Origin: Hyparrhenia diplandra | Taxonomy: Eukaryota; Streptophyta; Magnoliopsida; Poales; Poaceae | Reading direction: 5' to 3' | Assembly: GCA_015847255.1 (NCBI GenBank) | Contig: JADLZK010008422.1 | Coordinates: forward strand, 1 to 64,000 | DNA length: 64,000 bases | Shown: piece after piece, positions 36,151-48,202 of the stretch | How positions within the stretch are numbered: position 1 is the stretch's first letter | Layout of the letters: each line of letters begins with the position of its first letter | Notes under the pieces: generated by a model | The model's input: only the letters and a program-made list of their open reading frames with translations | Told to the model about the DNA's origin: nothing | Database searches by the model: none | Made by a program: the position numbers and the translations under genes

Positions 36151-37562
36151 CGTTGACGTGGTCGAGAACAGGAGCAATGAAGCTGGACTGAGGAAGGGAA
36201 CTATGCAAGCAAGTTGATGCTGAATTGAATTGCAGATCGGCGAGGACTACTGGGTTCACTTACAGAGTTAAGTAGCAGAGCATCACAGGGTTGGGTGGCG
36301 TGTCCTTGCTCCAACTTTGGATTCGTCTAATTATTGCTTACATGTTGCATTTGTCTAATGCATAACTGATTCGTCGTCATCTCATACGGCGTGACATCAT
36401 GGCTTGTATGATTACTCGTGAGCAATAGAGCAGTTGGGCTGGTCGGTCCGGTCGGCAGCCGAATTCAGATTCCAGTCACAAAGTTGACTGAACAACATTC
36501 AGTAAATACGATCCTACATCGCCTGTTTGTTGGGCAGTTTGGCCACAACTAGCTAGGTAATCCTTTCTTTTGAAAGTTAATTCTGGTGTCTAAACATTTT
36601 TTAGAGTTCCATTCCAGGGTCAAAAAAAACCCTGTCCATTTGGATTAACAACAGGACAAACAATTCAGAGTTAAATTCTTCGCTCACATATACAGTTGAA
36701 AGTTACGCAGCTGACCAATAGCTGCAAAATTTCCAGCAGTCCCCACCTATCCATCCTCTGCACTCTTCTGATGAATTTCCATCTCCTACTCAAAGACGAG
36801 AAGCGAAAGAGAAAGAAAACTTATCTCCTACTGTCCTTGTTTCTTTATAATCTATCAGCTGCCATCTGCCTGACTAAACAACGGTATGCATTTGGATTAT
36901 ACTTCAATACTTGTCACGAGGCGTTAGGGAATCAACAATGCTGATGTTTTTTAAAACCTTTGGAGTGTACTGCTGGCTAACTCACCAATCATCGTAGCAC
37001 TATTCTATTTCTATCAAAGACATCACAGAGCTGAATCAGCTGATTTTATTTAGTCTGCACATGGACAAGAACACGCCTCTGAATCAGCTGATCTTATTTT
37101 AGTCTGCAATTGGACGAGCAGTTAGTGCTATTTTCACTTGCAGAGAGGGGTTGTAATTCTCAAATATTACGTTTCAATCGTCATACCATATCACAGGATC
37201 ATCTGACAAAATCCATTGAAAAGACTACAACAATTAAGCATGTAGGGACAAATACAAAGTGTCAGAATCACAAATCCCAGTGAAAATTGTCATCATCAAA
37301 GAGCATTTTTGTAGACAAAGGAATTTTATTTTGGCCTCAGCAGCCCAAGAGCTTTGCACTCAACCATCCATATATTACTACAAAGTTTCAGTCTCTGAGT
37401 GACTGACTGATGAAGAGCAGCTCTCAAAAGTGAGAGAGACCATATGAACTAGCAGCAAACTAAGCTCTAACCCTATAGATTACATCACCTCACGAAAGAA
37501 GAACAACAGCTGCACTAATCACTCTGTATGTCTGCATTAAAAAAAGAAGAACGGTTTCTCCT
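36151..37562. other. Spacer between the two CLE genes
   Basis: No gene recognised. It presumably contains the promoter of CLE precursor 1 near 36150-36600, but no clear minus-strand TATA box was found. Two 'AGCTGATNTTATTT' repeats lie near 37035 and 37085. Confidence 0.35.
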
Positions 37563-37871
37563 TCAGTTATGCAGAGGGTTTGGGCCCTGGGGCACCAACC
37601 TCTTGGACACCACATGCATGTGCTTGCAACAATCGCCAAGGTGTTTCGCTGACGCTGAAGAAGATGGCTGGTTGGACAAGCAGCAGCCTTTGGCCGGCGG
37701 TAGCGGCGAGCCACCGCCACCGCCACCGCCACCGCTGTCGTCGCCGCCTGCTAAGACACCCAGTTCCGCGACTCTTCGGCCATAGCTGACGATTGTCAGG
37801 TCTGCTGCCATTAGAAGAAGACTGACGAGCACCAGCGTCGGGCTGGCTCTTAGGGACCTTCTTCTCGCCAT
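37563..37871 (-). CDS. CLE peptide hormone precursor 2
   Basis: The 102-residue intronless frame starts with ATG at 37871. It opens with a basic start and hydrophobic signal segment ('PTLVLVSLLLMAADLTIV'). A poly-Gly tract (GGN repeats, CCACCG on the plus strand at about 37710-37735) follows, then an unusual Cys-containing middle ('KGCCLSNQ', 'GDCCKHMH'). It ends exactly at the CLE box 'RLVPQGPNPLHN' with the stop after the last Asn. Here the Pro-7 lost in precursor 1 is present. Same strand as precursor 1, so a tandem duplication is likely, though outside the CLE box the two proteins differ greatly. Confidence 0.9.
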   Translation of the reverse strand: MARRRSLRASPTLVLVSLLLMAADLTIVSYGRRVAELGVLAGGDDSGGGGGGGGSPLPPAKGCCLSNQPSSSASAKHLGDCCKHMHVVSKRLVPQGPNPLHN

Positions 37872-38006
37872 GGTAGATGCTGTGCAGGAGAAACGTTACA
37901 GAAGAAGAGAAGGGGATTCAAGAGGAGGAGGGGAATTTATCAGGGGAGAAAACAAGAACTGGACGCTCTTGTTTGAACACAGCACAAATCCGATGCTTTG
38001 GTGCGT

Positions 38007-38014
38007 GTTTTATA
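38007..38014 (-). promoter_or_regulatory. TATA box of CLE precursor 2
   Basis: On the minus strand CTATAAAACACGC lies about 140 bp upstream of the ATG at 37871. Confidence 0.6.
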
Positions 38015-38099
38015 GTGAGAATATTTATGGATCACCAACTACTTTTTTCCATTGGAAGTCACGGAAGTAAATGCCATGATGAGCACAGACTTGACTTCG

Positions 38100-40730
38100 C
38101 ATCGGCGACGGCGACGTGACGTCGTGACAGATTGATAATCTCTATAATATTAATTACTACGCGGCATGTCTTGAACAGAACAGTGCACATAAATTTCAGA
38201 GTTTGTTTGCTTTGGCAGTTACGCTGAACCTTCACTCACATGGCCACGCTCTGTTGCTCGATCTAGTACTATCATAGAAGAGAGAAAAACAAATGTGCCG
38301 AGATCGAGCCGGGACTTTGCAATGGCTGATGTGTACACGTTGGGCTACAAGACATTGATGCCTCTGTTTAGCATGACGTACAAGTCTTTGACGGGCGCAC
38401 AAGAGCACAAACTGCACCGTATCATCTCTTCATCGTTTTAGGTGTAAGAGTTTGTTTGACTCAATCAAAGATCATAGGTGGCCGTCAGCCACCAGTGCTA
38501 GGTCGGTCATACCGTCATAGCCATAGCCATTGCCATTGCCTTTTCTTCCTCATTCATAAACGATCATTCAAAAAAGATACAGTAGTATTCTACACGGATT
38601 TGATGCCACGCGAGTGGATTTTTAACACTGCACTGGACTGCACTTCAATGTCAGAGAAACCTGTAGTTAAAATTCTCGGACAAGGGCACAGTGTTCCATC
38701 GACCAAACAAGCATGATTGATTGATTGATTGAGTGTTCCAATTCCAAGGAACTGGAAGTGGAACCACGCATTTACTGAAGAGGTTTCAGTCATTAAGTGC
38801 AGCCCAGGGTAGTACAGCTCGTCCTGGACAGCTGAGCTGGGCTACAGCAACCCCGGTTTTCCTCCCCGGATTGCTCGGAGAAGTGACCGCGCGACAACGA
38901 TGGATGGATAGATAGATGGGGTGGGACGGCGACGCTCAAGCCGTGCGCGCGTCAAGAGGTTCACACTGATGAGCAGCGGCGTCCCTGCCCGGCCGGGCCG
39001 GCGCCTGGGTTCCCTTCCCTGTCTTCTACGGCAATCGGCACCGTCGCCCTGAACAGAGCAGACAGTGACGCCCAAGGGAAGAGCGTCCCTCATCGAGTAG
39101 CGATGTCAACCTGCTAATGGGCTCAAAACCCTCGAAACCACACCAAACTGTTCTGTGAAAGAACATTAAACCACTCACCTTGCCAAATCCAAACCAAACC
39201 GTACCATATATGTCTCAAACCGGTTTCAAACCAATTCCTAGACATATGGTTTCTGTCCTACACAGACTTCCCGGTCTCAAAAGTCAAAACTAGCTGTCTG
39301 ACCGGTTTTGCCACACGCTTGCGAGTACGATGGAATATGTAGACACGCCAACACATGGATCTGTTCAAACACCTTTTCTTGAATGCCTTTATATACGTAG
39401 TTTAAACTTTCAACTACATGGATGGATAAACCTAATGCCACAAATAGTAAATAAATAAATACTCTACAAATTTACAAAAAGAATGAATAAAACCAAAGAT
39501 TTAAATAAGAAAAATATGAGACGTGGAACTTTCACAGAGATCTCAACAGGAACAATTAATATATGATTGCTACCTAGGAGATCAAGCATAGTACAACTTA
39601 ATTAATTCACAGGGACGTTGCAGACATACTCCTATATGGTCACCTGACGCCTGTATCTTGTCGACTGGAAAGGGCATTCTGCGTGGCCACCTAAATTGTT
39701 ACAGATCAGCATAAATTCATTTTAATCAAGAGAAACTACGGGTAGATAACTATGTAAAAAATATGATGGCAACTAAGTGTCAGACAAGCACCCATGAGTC
39801 CATGACTGATAATTGAAACAACTATAAGCTCTCATCGAAGTATCAAATATGCAACTTAAACTGCTTCTGAAGCCTGTCATCGTAGTGGCAGTAGTAAGCT
39901 AGTAAACAAAAGCTTGTCAATATACTCCCACATTATTAATCTTAGCAAACACTGTATCTTCAGTTCCTGAAGTGCATATTCAGTTCCATATAAAGAGCAC
40001 ATTCAGTTCCTATGAAGTAAACAAAAGCTTCAGTCCCTACCACAGCTGTAACCAAACAAAGGCAACAGTATCATTTAACTCAGAATGGCAAGGCTTGCTG
40101 CAAATCAGGCTCAAGTTCATGGATGCATTTCGGTTATACCAGCTCCAGTTGCTATGGCCCCAGCACACTAGATTAATCTTGCAAGTTCAGGCCATTAGTC
40201 TGAGAAGAATGTCAATTATGGCATTACTTATTTTATTTATTCAGCATTAATTAAATAAACATGAGAAATTAAGTATATATGACATTATTACTCAACCCAA
40301 TCTGGCCTCTACAGAAACAAGGTTTAAAAAATCTTTGTAAACGTTAATGCTCAACAAATATAGGGCTAACATAATACATAAAAAAGTATACAGTATCAGT
40401 AAACCTTACAAGTATGATGCTGATGCCAAAGGAAAACAGCATCAGCTGACATGTTGATATATTCCTCTTTGTTCTGTCCGAAATAAAGTATATATGAAGA
40501 ATGGGCTCTTGCCACAGCAGCTCAAGCAATAATGTACAAAGAAAAGCAGCAGGAGTAGAGACAATTTGCCACTCTCTCAACAGATTGAGCTAATTCCATG
40601 GCACTAATTCACGTCAACTGCAGTTGACGTCTCAACAATCAGGGGAGGAGCTTAGTAAGTGAAAGGATCAAAAAATTGGAATCGGATTGGAGGGTATGTA
40701 TACACGGGGTAGAAAAATTGCTTCCTGGCC
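38100..40730. other. Intergenic, nothing recognised
   Basis: Mixed composition. Short repeats include CCAT(A/T)G hexamers near 38515-38540, (TGAT)n near 38716-38732 and (GATG/GATA)n near 38898-38918. A GC-rich patch at 38860-39010 has open frames with no recognised family. The last few hundred bases before 40731 would be the 3' UTR of HEMA. Confidence 0.35.
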
Positions 40731-43419
40731 TCAATTTTGGGTCTTCTCCACCTTGGCCTTGATCTTCTGCTCGATGATCGCCTTCTCGGTGTCGAGGCTG
40801 AACATCCGGTTGAGAGCGTGCATGTTCTCGAGCGTCTCATCAAGGGTGCGGCTGTTACTGCCGTCGCACCTCAGGTGCTGCAGCGGACCGTGAAGGAGCT
40901 TGTTCACAATGCCAGTACTTAGCTCCTCGATAGCTCTCCTCATCTTCTTGGTGAGAACGTCTTCCCCGATCTTCTGTAGGCACTTCTCGAGCTCTGAGGC
41001 CCGGATCCTGTCGGCATATGACCTCAGCTTCTTGATGGTTGGAACAGTCTCCAGCGAGTCCCGCCATGCCTCAAACCGTTTCAGCTCTTCGGTGATGATT
41101 GTCTGTGCCTCCATTGCCTTCCTGAGACGGTCTTCCTTGTTGGCTTCCACCACCTCTTTCAGGTCATCAACATTGTATACTCGCGCGGAGCCAATTTCAG
41201 AGACACAAGCGCTGACATTCCTTGGGACAGATATGTCGATGAAAAGCCGGACACCACCCATGGAATCAGAAATTGTGGGAAGTGCCTCTGCGTGCTCTTT
41301 TGTGAACAATGGGGTTTCCGATGCAGTGCTTGTGAACACGACGTCAGCTTCAGCAGCAGCTTCATACATCTCTGAGAGAGGCCTGTACACAATCTCGATA
41401 TCTTTCATCTCCTCGCGGATGGCATCCACCCTTTCCACTGAACGGTTGACCACAACCACCTTCTTACATCCTTTGGCAATCAGATGTTTGATCACTAATT
41501 TTCCCATTTTGCCGGCACCAATCAAAAGCATCCTAGCAGAAAGGGCTTCAGACTTTGGAAGCTTCATTAGGGCCAATTCAACTGCTGCTGAACTGACAGA
41601 AACAGCTCCAGATGATATGTTAGTCTCAGACCGCACACGCTTTCCAGCTGTAATTGCATCCTTGAACATTCTATCAATGTTCTTTCCCAGGCCCCCACTA
41701 TTTTGTCCACTTCTCACAACTTGTTTAACTTGAGCAAGAATTTGTCCTTCACCGAGAACCAAAGAATCCAGCCCAGCTGATACCTCAAACAGATGACGTG
41801 TAGCATCACTGTCACGCAGCATGAACAGGTGCTCCCTAAGCTCAGAAGCAGGAATACCACTTTTCTGCGAAATCGCAAAAAAAAAAAAACACACATTAGG
41901 GAATCATTCCTAATCTGTTTTTGAGCAGCCAAGAAACTGCAGCAAAAAGACAACAGACTGAACAAATATAGTTGATCAATTAGTTCTCACCTTTGACATC
42001 CAGTCCACAACTTCTCTGATACCTCGGTTCCATGATAGGGCCACCACATAAATTTCCATTCTATTACAGGTACTAAGAACCGCAGCCTCTTCAATATGGT
42101 TTAGACTTCGTAAGTTCTTGAATAGCACGGGGCCACAGTTCCTCTGCAACCGCAAGTTTTTCACGCATCTCCACTGGTGCTGTGTGCACACTGAGGCCTA
42201 ACACAGCTATGCTACTCCTTTCCTTCATGTACCCTGGTAGTGAATATAGAGTTAAAACATTGTCAAACACTGCACAGAGCAAAGCAATTTGTTTCTGAAA
42301 TAGATAATTTATTCCCGAAGATGTTTATTCAAGCAAATTCTGAAGGTTGAAAATAACATGCTAAGACTAGATGAATATATATGACCAAAACAAGAGAACC
42401 CCAAAAACATTTCTGCACAAATGCATGAACAATAGCTGATGGCAAAAGCGTAATGAATAGAGTTATTTGGCATCATTATCAAATTAGATTGTCCATCCTA
42501 CAGGAATACAGTTAAAGCATACACTATCATTTGCTACTAAGTTCTTACAACATGTAATTTCGGTGGATATAGATAAGATAGTCATTTAAGTTTTCACCGC
42601 CAAACATATGTATACAAACAGAAGCTCCACCAATCTGTGAAGCATATAGCTCCACAATCAGTTAACTGCTTGAAGAAACCCCTTGACTCAATTATCAAAT
42701 GTAACTTTCATTCCCTATTATCTTCCTGACTCAGTTCAGAATTAAAAAGTAATCGATGTTCCTTCCCATCGGGATGCCCAGAAGTTCCCTCATCCTCACG
42801 ACCCCTTGCAAAATGGCAGAATCTAATTTCTCTTTGATGCCATGCTACCTGGTATCCTACTCCACATACTCTAATTTTACTTGGCAGGAAAGAAGTTAGG
42901 CAGTGAACATTTCTAAATTCTAATGAATAGCAGTATAACGAATGTTCAAGTTATGCTTGGTCAAGGCAAAATTGCAACAGGACAATGCAAAGTTCACACC
43001 TACTCCTCCTTCCCCAAACCACCTCCACACCTTTTGACCTGTACCAGACTAAAACTAATCCCAACTGCAGCAATAGCCTCGAAGCGACGCAAACGATCCA
43101 TCAATCAATCAGGCCGGCACAATCCCGGGCTGCATCTCAAGGTCACAGGAAAGGCAACCGCGGCGGAGGATTTGAAGGCAAGGCACTCACGGTCAGCGGA
43201 GATCTTGAACTGCTCGAGCGCGGCGATGCTGGCGGCCTTGGCCACCGCCTGGACCTGGGCCTCGACGCCTGCGTCGCACCGCACGACCACCCCGGAGCGC
43301 CGCCTGCCGCCGCCGGCAGACACCCTTGCGCAGGGAGCCGACGACGGTCCCCGCGGCTTGGCGGCAGCACCGAATGCCGCGGCGGCGGCGGCCGTCGCTG
43401 ACGCCGTGCTCGCCATCAT
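40731..43419 (-). CDS. HEMA: Glutamyl-tRNA reductase (plastid), three exons
   Basis: Catalyses NADPH-dependent reduction of glutamyl-tRNA(Glu) to glutamate-1-semialdehyde in plastids, the first committed and most regulated step of chlorophyll and haem synthesis. Exons: 43191-43419 (transit peptide and 'LEQFKISADR'), 41991-42233 and 40731-41864, with GT-AG junctions. Exon 2 holds 'VLGLSVHTAPVEMREKLAV' and the catalytic-Cys motif 'LSTCNRMEIY'. Exon 3 holds 'AGLDSLVLGEGQILAQVKQ', the NADPH Rossmann motif 'LLIGAGKMGKL', and the helical dimerisation domain ending 'KAKVEKTQN'. Near 42109-42111 one extra base shifts the frame between 'IQELT' and 'SLNHIEE'. Removing it yields 534 residues, the normal plant length. 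In an otherwise near-perfect essential gene this is more likely a sequence error than a null allele. Confidence 0.93.
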
Positions 43420-46400
43420 GTAGATCAGGGAAGAGAGAGAGCAGCCTCCTTTGGCAGGGGAACCAAACCAATGCGACTTGGAATTCTTCGCAGACAGATA
43501 CTAAGCAGAAAGGGATGGGAGAGAGAGAGGAGAGGAGAAACTCTTATGCCACGCTCCTCCCTCGACCTCTCTCCCGCTCTAGGAGTCGGAGCAGTTCTTG
43601 GGGGGAAGGGGAAGGTGACGAGGAATTGGCTTTGGCCTCGCGCGCGTTGGACCGAGGAAGAAGAGCACGAGTTGGGTGGAGAGGAGGAAGAAAGGCTCCT
43701 GCTTGGAGCAAAGGTTACGGGGACGCCGGCTGGAAGAGGGGTTGTTGAGTCGCCGGAGCGGCATGGCGTGTGGGGCCCACACGTGGTGGGGGTGCCTTTG
43801 GGCTAGGTCTTTGGGTCGGCACGGAATTTTCTAATGCTACAAAAATATTTTACGTATGAGCCCTCGTCATACAGCCAATTCAATTATCTCTTTTTTTCCC
43901 GAAGCAAGACAGAGAATATCCGTATTGGAACTTCTTCTTTACTGACTGAACTTCACTGCCTTTTTGTATAATGTTGCTAAAAAGCTACCTTGTGTATAAT
44001 TATATTATATTTATAAAAAGTACTACAAATTTATCATGTTTGTTATCCTTTTTTTTTACGAAAAGGAAGATATATTAAGCATCAAGCTTTTTGAATACAT
44101 CCTCCCTATTACAAAGCCCGAACAATAAAGAAAATGAAAATTATAATTGAGTCCTCAAGATCCAATCTCATCTTCCTCGTCCAATTTTCTCCTAAACTCG
44201 CCATCGACATCAGTGACAACGATCCATGTCCACCTTTGCTTCCGCCAAGAAACACCAAGCATTGGAAAAACTACCATCATCCATGATTATATTATATTTA
44301 TCGAGGAGTTGAAAGAAAATCCTAAAATTTTATCAAAGGATGAATGAGGTCCTAAAAAGTGTATCCGAGATACGTCTATGAACTTTTAAGCAAAAAAGTC
44401 ATTATTTGGTTTTTTTAGTCACCAACACACCAAAAAAAAAAAAAGTCCTTGAAACCAAACACCACCTTAGTTCTATGTTGAAGCATGTGTCGTTGGAAGA
44501 AGGATCTTGACTGTTTTTTAACATGTTAAGTTACACTAAGTTATTATATAACTGGTTCTAAGCATTTGGTTTGCATACAAACAATATTATACATCCTTTT
44601 TCCTATGAATATATACAAATCGTATCTTAATGAAGCTTACATGAATTTTGATATGATGGTAAATGCTAAACGAGAATATGAATTGTTCTTTGTTTAACGT
44701 TTGTTTGGGTACTAGCTAGCTAGATTTCCCAAAAAAAAAAAAGACAGAAAATTGTATTGTGAGTTTTGACTTTTTGTTCTTGCATGGAAGAAGAATCTAT
44801 CATGGACCACTATGAGATTTTGTGAAAATTGGAGGCCTTGGCAACTTTCCAAGTAAGCTCCTGTTATTATTTTTGTTCTTGTGTTGGAGTAGTACCTAAT
44901 TTATGCGCATGGGTGTTGATTGCTGCACGTTGTGAGGACGACGTGGGGTACGCACCTGCCACCGGGGAGCGAGGAGATGCGATGAACCGGCAGGATGATA
45001 GGGTAGCAGGAGGGGAGTGTGGTGGCCTCAGGCCCGTGATTGGCTGCGGCCCTTATCTTCTTCTCTCGGATTTGACCCCGGACGCAGCAGCTTGATCGTA
45101 TTTTTGTATGGCCTGCGAGGTGGGCACACGAGTTCCCATGGCCGCCTCACGCGCAGCCCACCCCTGCGCCTGATGGTGATGGCGAAGCGTGTCGGCGTGG
45201 TGGCCACACTCTCCTGCTCACCCGGGGCCCGCCTGTCTGTCGCACGGGCATCTTTCCCGTGGCATATTCAGCGTCTCAGTCTTGGTATCTGCGGTTACGG
45301 AATCTTTCCATCTTCATGCGCGTCATTTTTAGGCCCTTAACATTAGAGAATTCTGTTATAAAAAAAAAAACATTATACGTTTACCATGGCTGATAAGTTT
45401 AAAAGCAACACCAAGAAAACTGCTAAATCGTTTTGTAAAATATAGCATTTTTTTTGTAAGTAAAAAAAACATCTCCAATACATACTGTATATCGATTTCT
45501 AAAATAGCCATCCATCCATTCCGTTCTTCTCGCTGGTTAAATAAAGCTATCGCGCTAGCCCTTGACAATTACCGCTCGTCTAGTGCTAAAATTAGCATGT
45601 GCAAATTACTCGAGTAGTTGGACACAGTTTTGATTTAGGAGAAGGCAACATATACGAAGGCTGTTGGAGGAGTCCACTTTTTTCAAGAAACTTCTATTTT
45701 ACAAAATGGATTTGTGTTTACCTAATCTTTTGGAGATGCTCTAAGTGACCATATAGAATATTCATTCAAATAAGTAGATAAGTAGTACTACATCACATTA
45801 TTAGCATCCATTAAGGAAGGAGTTAAAATGCTAGTAGATGCTAATTAGTAAAAGTTAGTAGCTTGCTAAGATAAGAGGCTCTTGTTTCCATGTGGCACTT
45901 GAAGCCGGATAGTACAAATACATTTGTTCACAATTTCCATCATAGTTTTACATTACGTTAACTGGAATGGTGCACCAAGTATTCCCTAAATTATTTGCTT
46001 TGAAGGGCCCGTTTGGATTGAAGGTTTTCATGGGAATTTTAAAAGAACAAGAATCCTCCATTTTGCTATTATGTCAATTCATGTTTTGGACCACGGGGAA
46101 CCGGCCATTCCTTTCCTCACGGAAGGCTTCATTTCATTCACAAAACAAAGGAAAATAAACATCCACTTGATCCCTTGGAATTTTTCCTGCGCATCTAAGA
46201 TCACTTGCTACTAGCATCATGCCTCGATTATTGGAGCCATCTTTCAAGAATCATTCACGGACTTCACTGATTTGGCATTTATAAGAATACAAGTTCAGGC
46301 CACGATATTCATACATTTAATAACTAGCATGTTGGCCCGCTCATTTGGACCTCATTGATAATCTCTAATTAGATACTACGTGTTTTTTGACACGATTTTG

Positions 46401-46431
46401 TGTATTGTACTAATCTAAAAGCCCTTCATTT
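43420..46431. other. HEMA promoter side and AT-rich intergenic DNA
   Basis: 43420-43800 is GA/CT-rich with GC-rich patches and likely holds the HEMA leader and promoter, with no plain TATA box seen. From 43800 onward I recognise no gene. A GC-rich pocket at 44920-45260 has open frames with no family resemblance. Near 46324 'CTAGCATGTTGGCCCGC' looks like a decayed minus-strand Helitron 3' end. 46008-46040 starts with 'GGGCCCGTTTGGATT', a typical grass MITE edge without a matched partner. Confidence 0.35.
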
Positions 46432-46523
46432 TGTGTTTTCAATTCCTATGTTCCAAACACCAACTTCTATAAATTCCTGTGTTTTCAATTCCTATGTTCC
46501 AAACACCAACTTCTATAAATTCC
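46432..46523. repeat. Perfect 46-bp tandem duplication
   Basis: The unit beginning TGTGTTTTCAATTCCTATG and ending TATAAATTCC occurs twice head to tail (46432-46477 and 46478-46523) without a mismatch. Confidence 0.85.
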
Positions 46524-47109
46524 GCATTCAAATCCTGTGTTTTTCTTATTTTGTGTTTTTTTCCTATTCCCGTTATTTATTCCTCCGTTGTCCCTTATGC
46601 ACGGTGGCATTTTTTTTCTTGAAGTGCCGTTTGCATTCAACAGACACACACTCCAGCATTTGCATTATACAAACCACTTCCTTTCTACACGCCATTTCTG
46701 TTCATCCCTATTTGCATTATGCCTAATTTCTTTTTGTCACGCCGTTTCTGTTCATCCCTTGTTTAGGACATTTTGCATTACGCCCACTTTCTTTTGCCGC
46801 GCCGTTTCTATTGGACCCGCATTTTGGGGCAAGTTCAACAGCGAAACGGTTTTGCACGGATTTAATTAATTCCATTTTCCGATGGACCTTTCGGTGGCAT
46901 GCAATTTAACATGCTATAACTGGCGACCAACGTCAAGCCAAACCGTTTTAGAATCCTACTTTAGCAAGCTATATATGCATCTTTGATGAGTGCGACAGTG
47001 ACCTATAGATTCCCGGTGCAATTGCCTTAACGGCAACGTGATTGTTGTGCGCTGCTGAGAGAGAGGCTCTAGCTAGTATCATGCATGGCGCGCAAGCACA
47101 ATTAGTGTT
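46524..47109. other. Intergenic, nothing recognised
   Basis: Short divergent repeats of 'TTTCTGTTCATCCCT' and 'TTTGCATTA(T/C)GCC' recur between 46620 and 46800, continuing a low-order tandem pattern. No gene is seen. Confidence 0.35.
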
Positions 47110-47335
47110 AGGCCCTCCTTGGTTCCTAAGGGACTAGTGATTAAGGACTAATTTTTAATCTCATTTATTTCTAAATTACCAAACATAAGGACCAGAGACT
47201 AATTTTTTAGAACTCATTTAGTCTCTAGTTTACTAGACTCTTGGAAGGGGCTAGGGACTAATTTTTTAGCCCCTATTAGTCGCCTAGTCCCTAGTCCCTC
47301 CATCAAAAGCGGGTCCTTAGTTGGTTTTGCATCTC
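47110..47335. mobile_element. MITE-like element with GGGACTA/TAGTCCC repeats
   Basis: The stretch starts GGCCCTCCTTGGTTCCTAAGGGACTAGTGATTAAGG and contains repeated GGGACTA and inverted TAGTCCCT motifs, finishing near CCTAGTCCCTAGTCCCTCC. This matches the look of common short grass MITEs with degenerate long inverted repeats. The ends do not match well, so boundaries are approximate. Confidence 0.45.
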
Positions 47336-47397
47336 TTGCTCTCTCAAAGTGTATAGGTTCGTCCTGAATCAAACAATATAAAGTACATTAAATTTAC

Positions 47398-47398
<1 letters not shown>

Positions 47399-47435
<37 letters not shown>
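47399..47435. repeat. (TAA)n microsatellite
   Basis: About twelve uninterrupted AAT/TAA units. Confidence 0.9.
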
Positions 47436-47692
47436 CTATAACTCACATATAGGAGCTCAAATTAGCAAGAGCTTGAGGGAGTTTTCAGCCATGTGATTGG
47501 TCCACGTCATAGTAACTCCTGCATAGCTGAGCAGCCTATTCGTTTTATCACCAAGAGTCATACACAGAATTCATGACTGCACTATCTTCTAGCATCGAAT
47601 AGCTTCCGCTTGCTGCAAACTGCCAGGCCGCCAGAGTCGCTTCGTTATCCCACTAATCCTACGAACGAGTAAATGGGAGCGCAGCGAGAGCC

Positions 47693-47700
47693 TATTTAAG
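47693..47700 (+). promoter_or_regulatory. Possible TATA box of the SUMO-like gene
   Basis: TATTTAAG in GAGAGCCTATTTAAGCAC lies about 500 bp before the SUMO fold. It would be the core promoter if the transcript has a long leader or an upstream exon. Confidence 0.4.
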
Positions 47701-47716
47701 CACATTCCTGACGCAT

Positions 47717-47807
47717 AACTCGTCGGAGGAAAGCTCTGCGTTCATGTGGAGGCGGCCTGCTGTTCATGTGGAGGCGGCAGAACTCGTCGGAGGAAAGCTC
47801 TGCGTTC
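47717..47807. repeat. Interleaved perfect direct repeats in the leader region
   Basis: AACTCGTCGGAGGAAAGCTC (extending to ...TGCGTTC, 27 bp) occurs at 47717-47743 and 47781-47807. A second unit, GTTCATGTGGAGGCGGC, occurs at 47740-47756 and 47762-47778, between the first pair. Both are exact. Confidence 0.85.
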
Positions 47808-48202
47808 CAGGACCGGCAGACGGCCCGGAAACGCAGGATGGATTTGATGGGCAGATGTAGGAACACCTCTGTCATTATCTCCTCAAGTCCTCCGACAGGA
47901 AACGTGCACCGACATCAGATGCTGCAACAACTCTCCTCTTATTCACCATCGTCATGTCACCCAAAACCAAAACTGATCGAGTCTGGGATGATCTGCACTG
48001 GAATAGACACGAGGAGAAATTGGAGAATGTTGGTGTCAGGACAATCTAAGACCCTATGTACTGTACTTCGACCATGTAATGTAAACAGCTCTCCTCTTAT
48101 TCACGCATAACAACGCTACTTCACGAAAGCGAATGTGTGCAAGGCGCAGTCGTCTCTTGTGAGAAAACACCGAGAAAGTCGATCGATTAGCAGGCTGCAG
48201 GC

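Noticed and set aside
36151..36177. Upstream extension of CLE precursor 1 to a TTG codon
   Set aside because: Plant translation normally needs ATG. The ATG at 36150 directly precedes the signal peptide.
40900..41733. 277-codon plus-strand open frame opposite HEMA
   Set aside because: Antisense shadow of the conserved HEMA exon 3.
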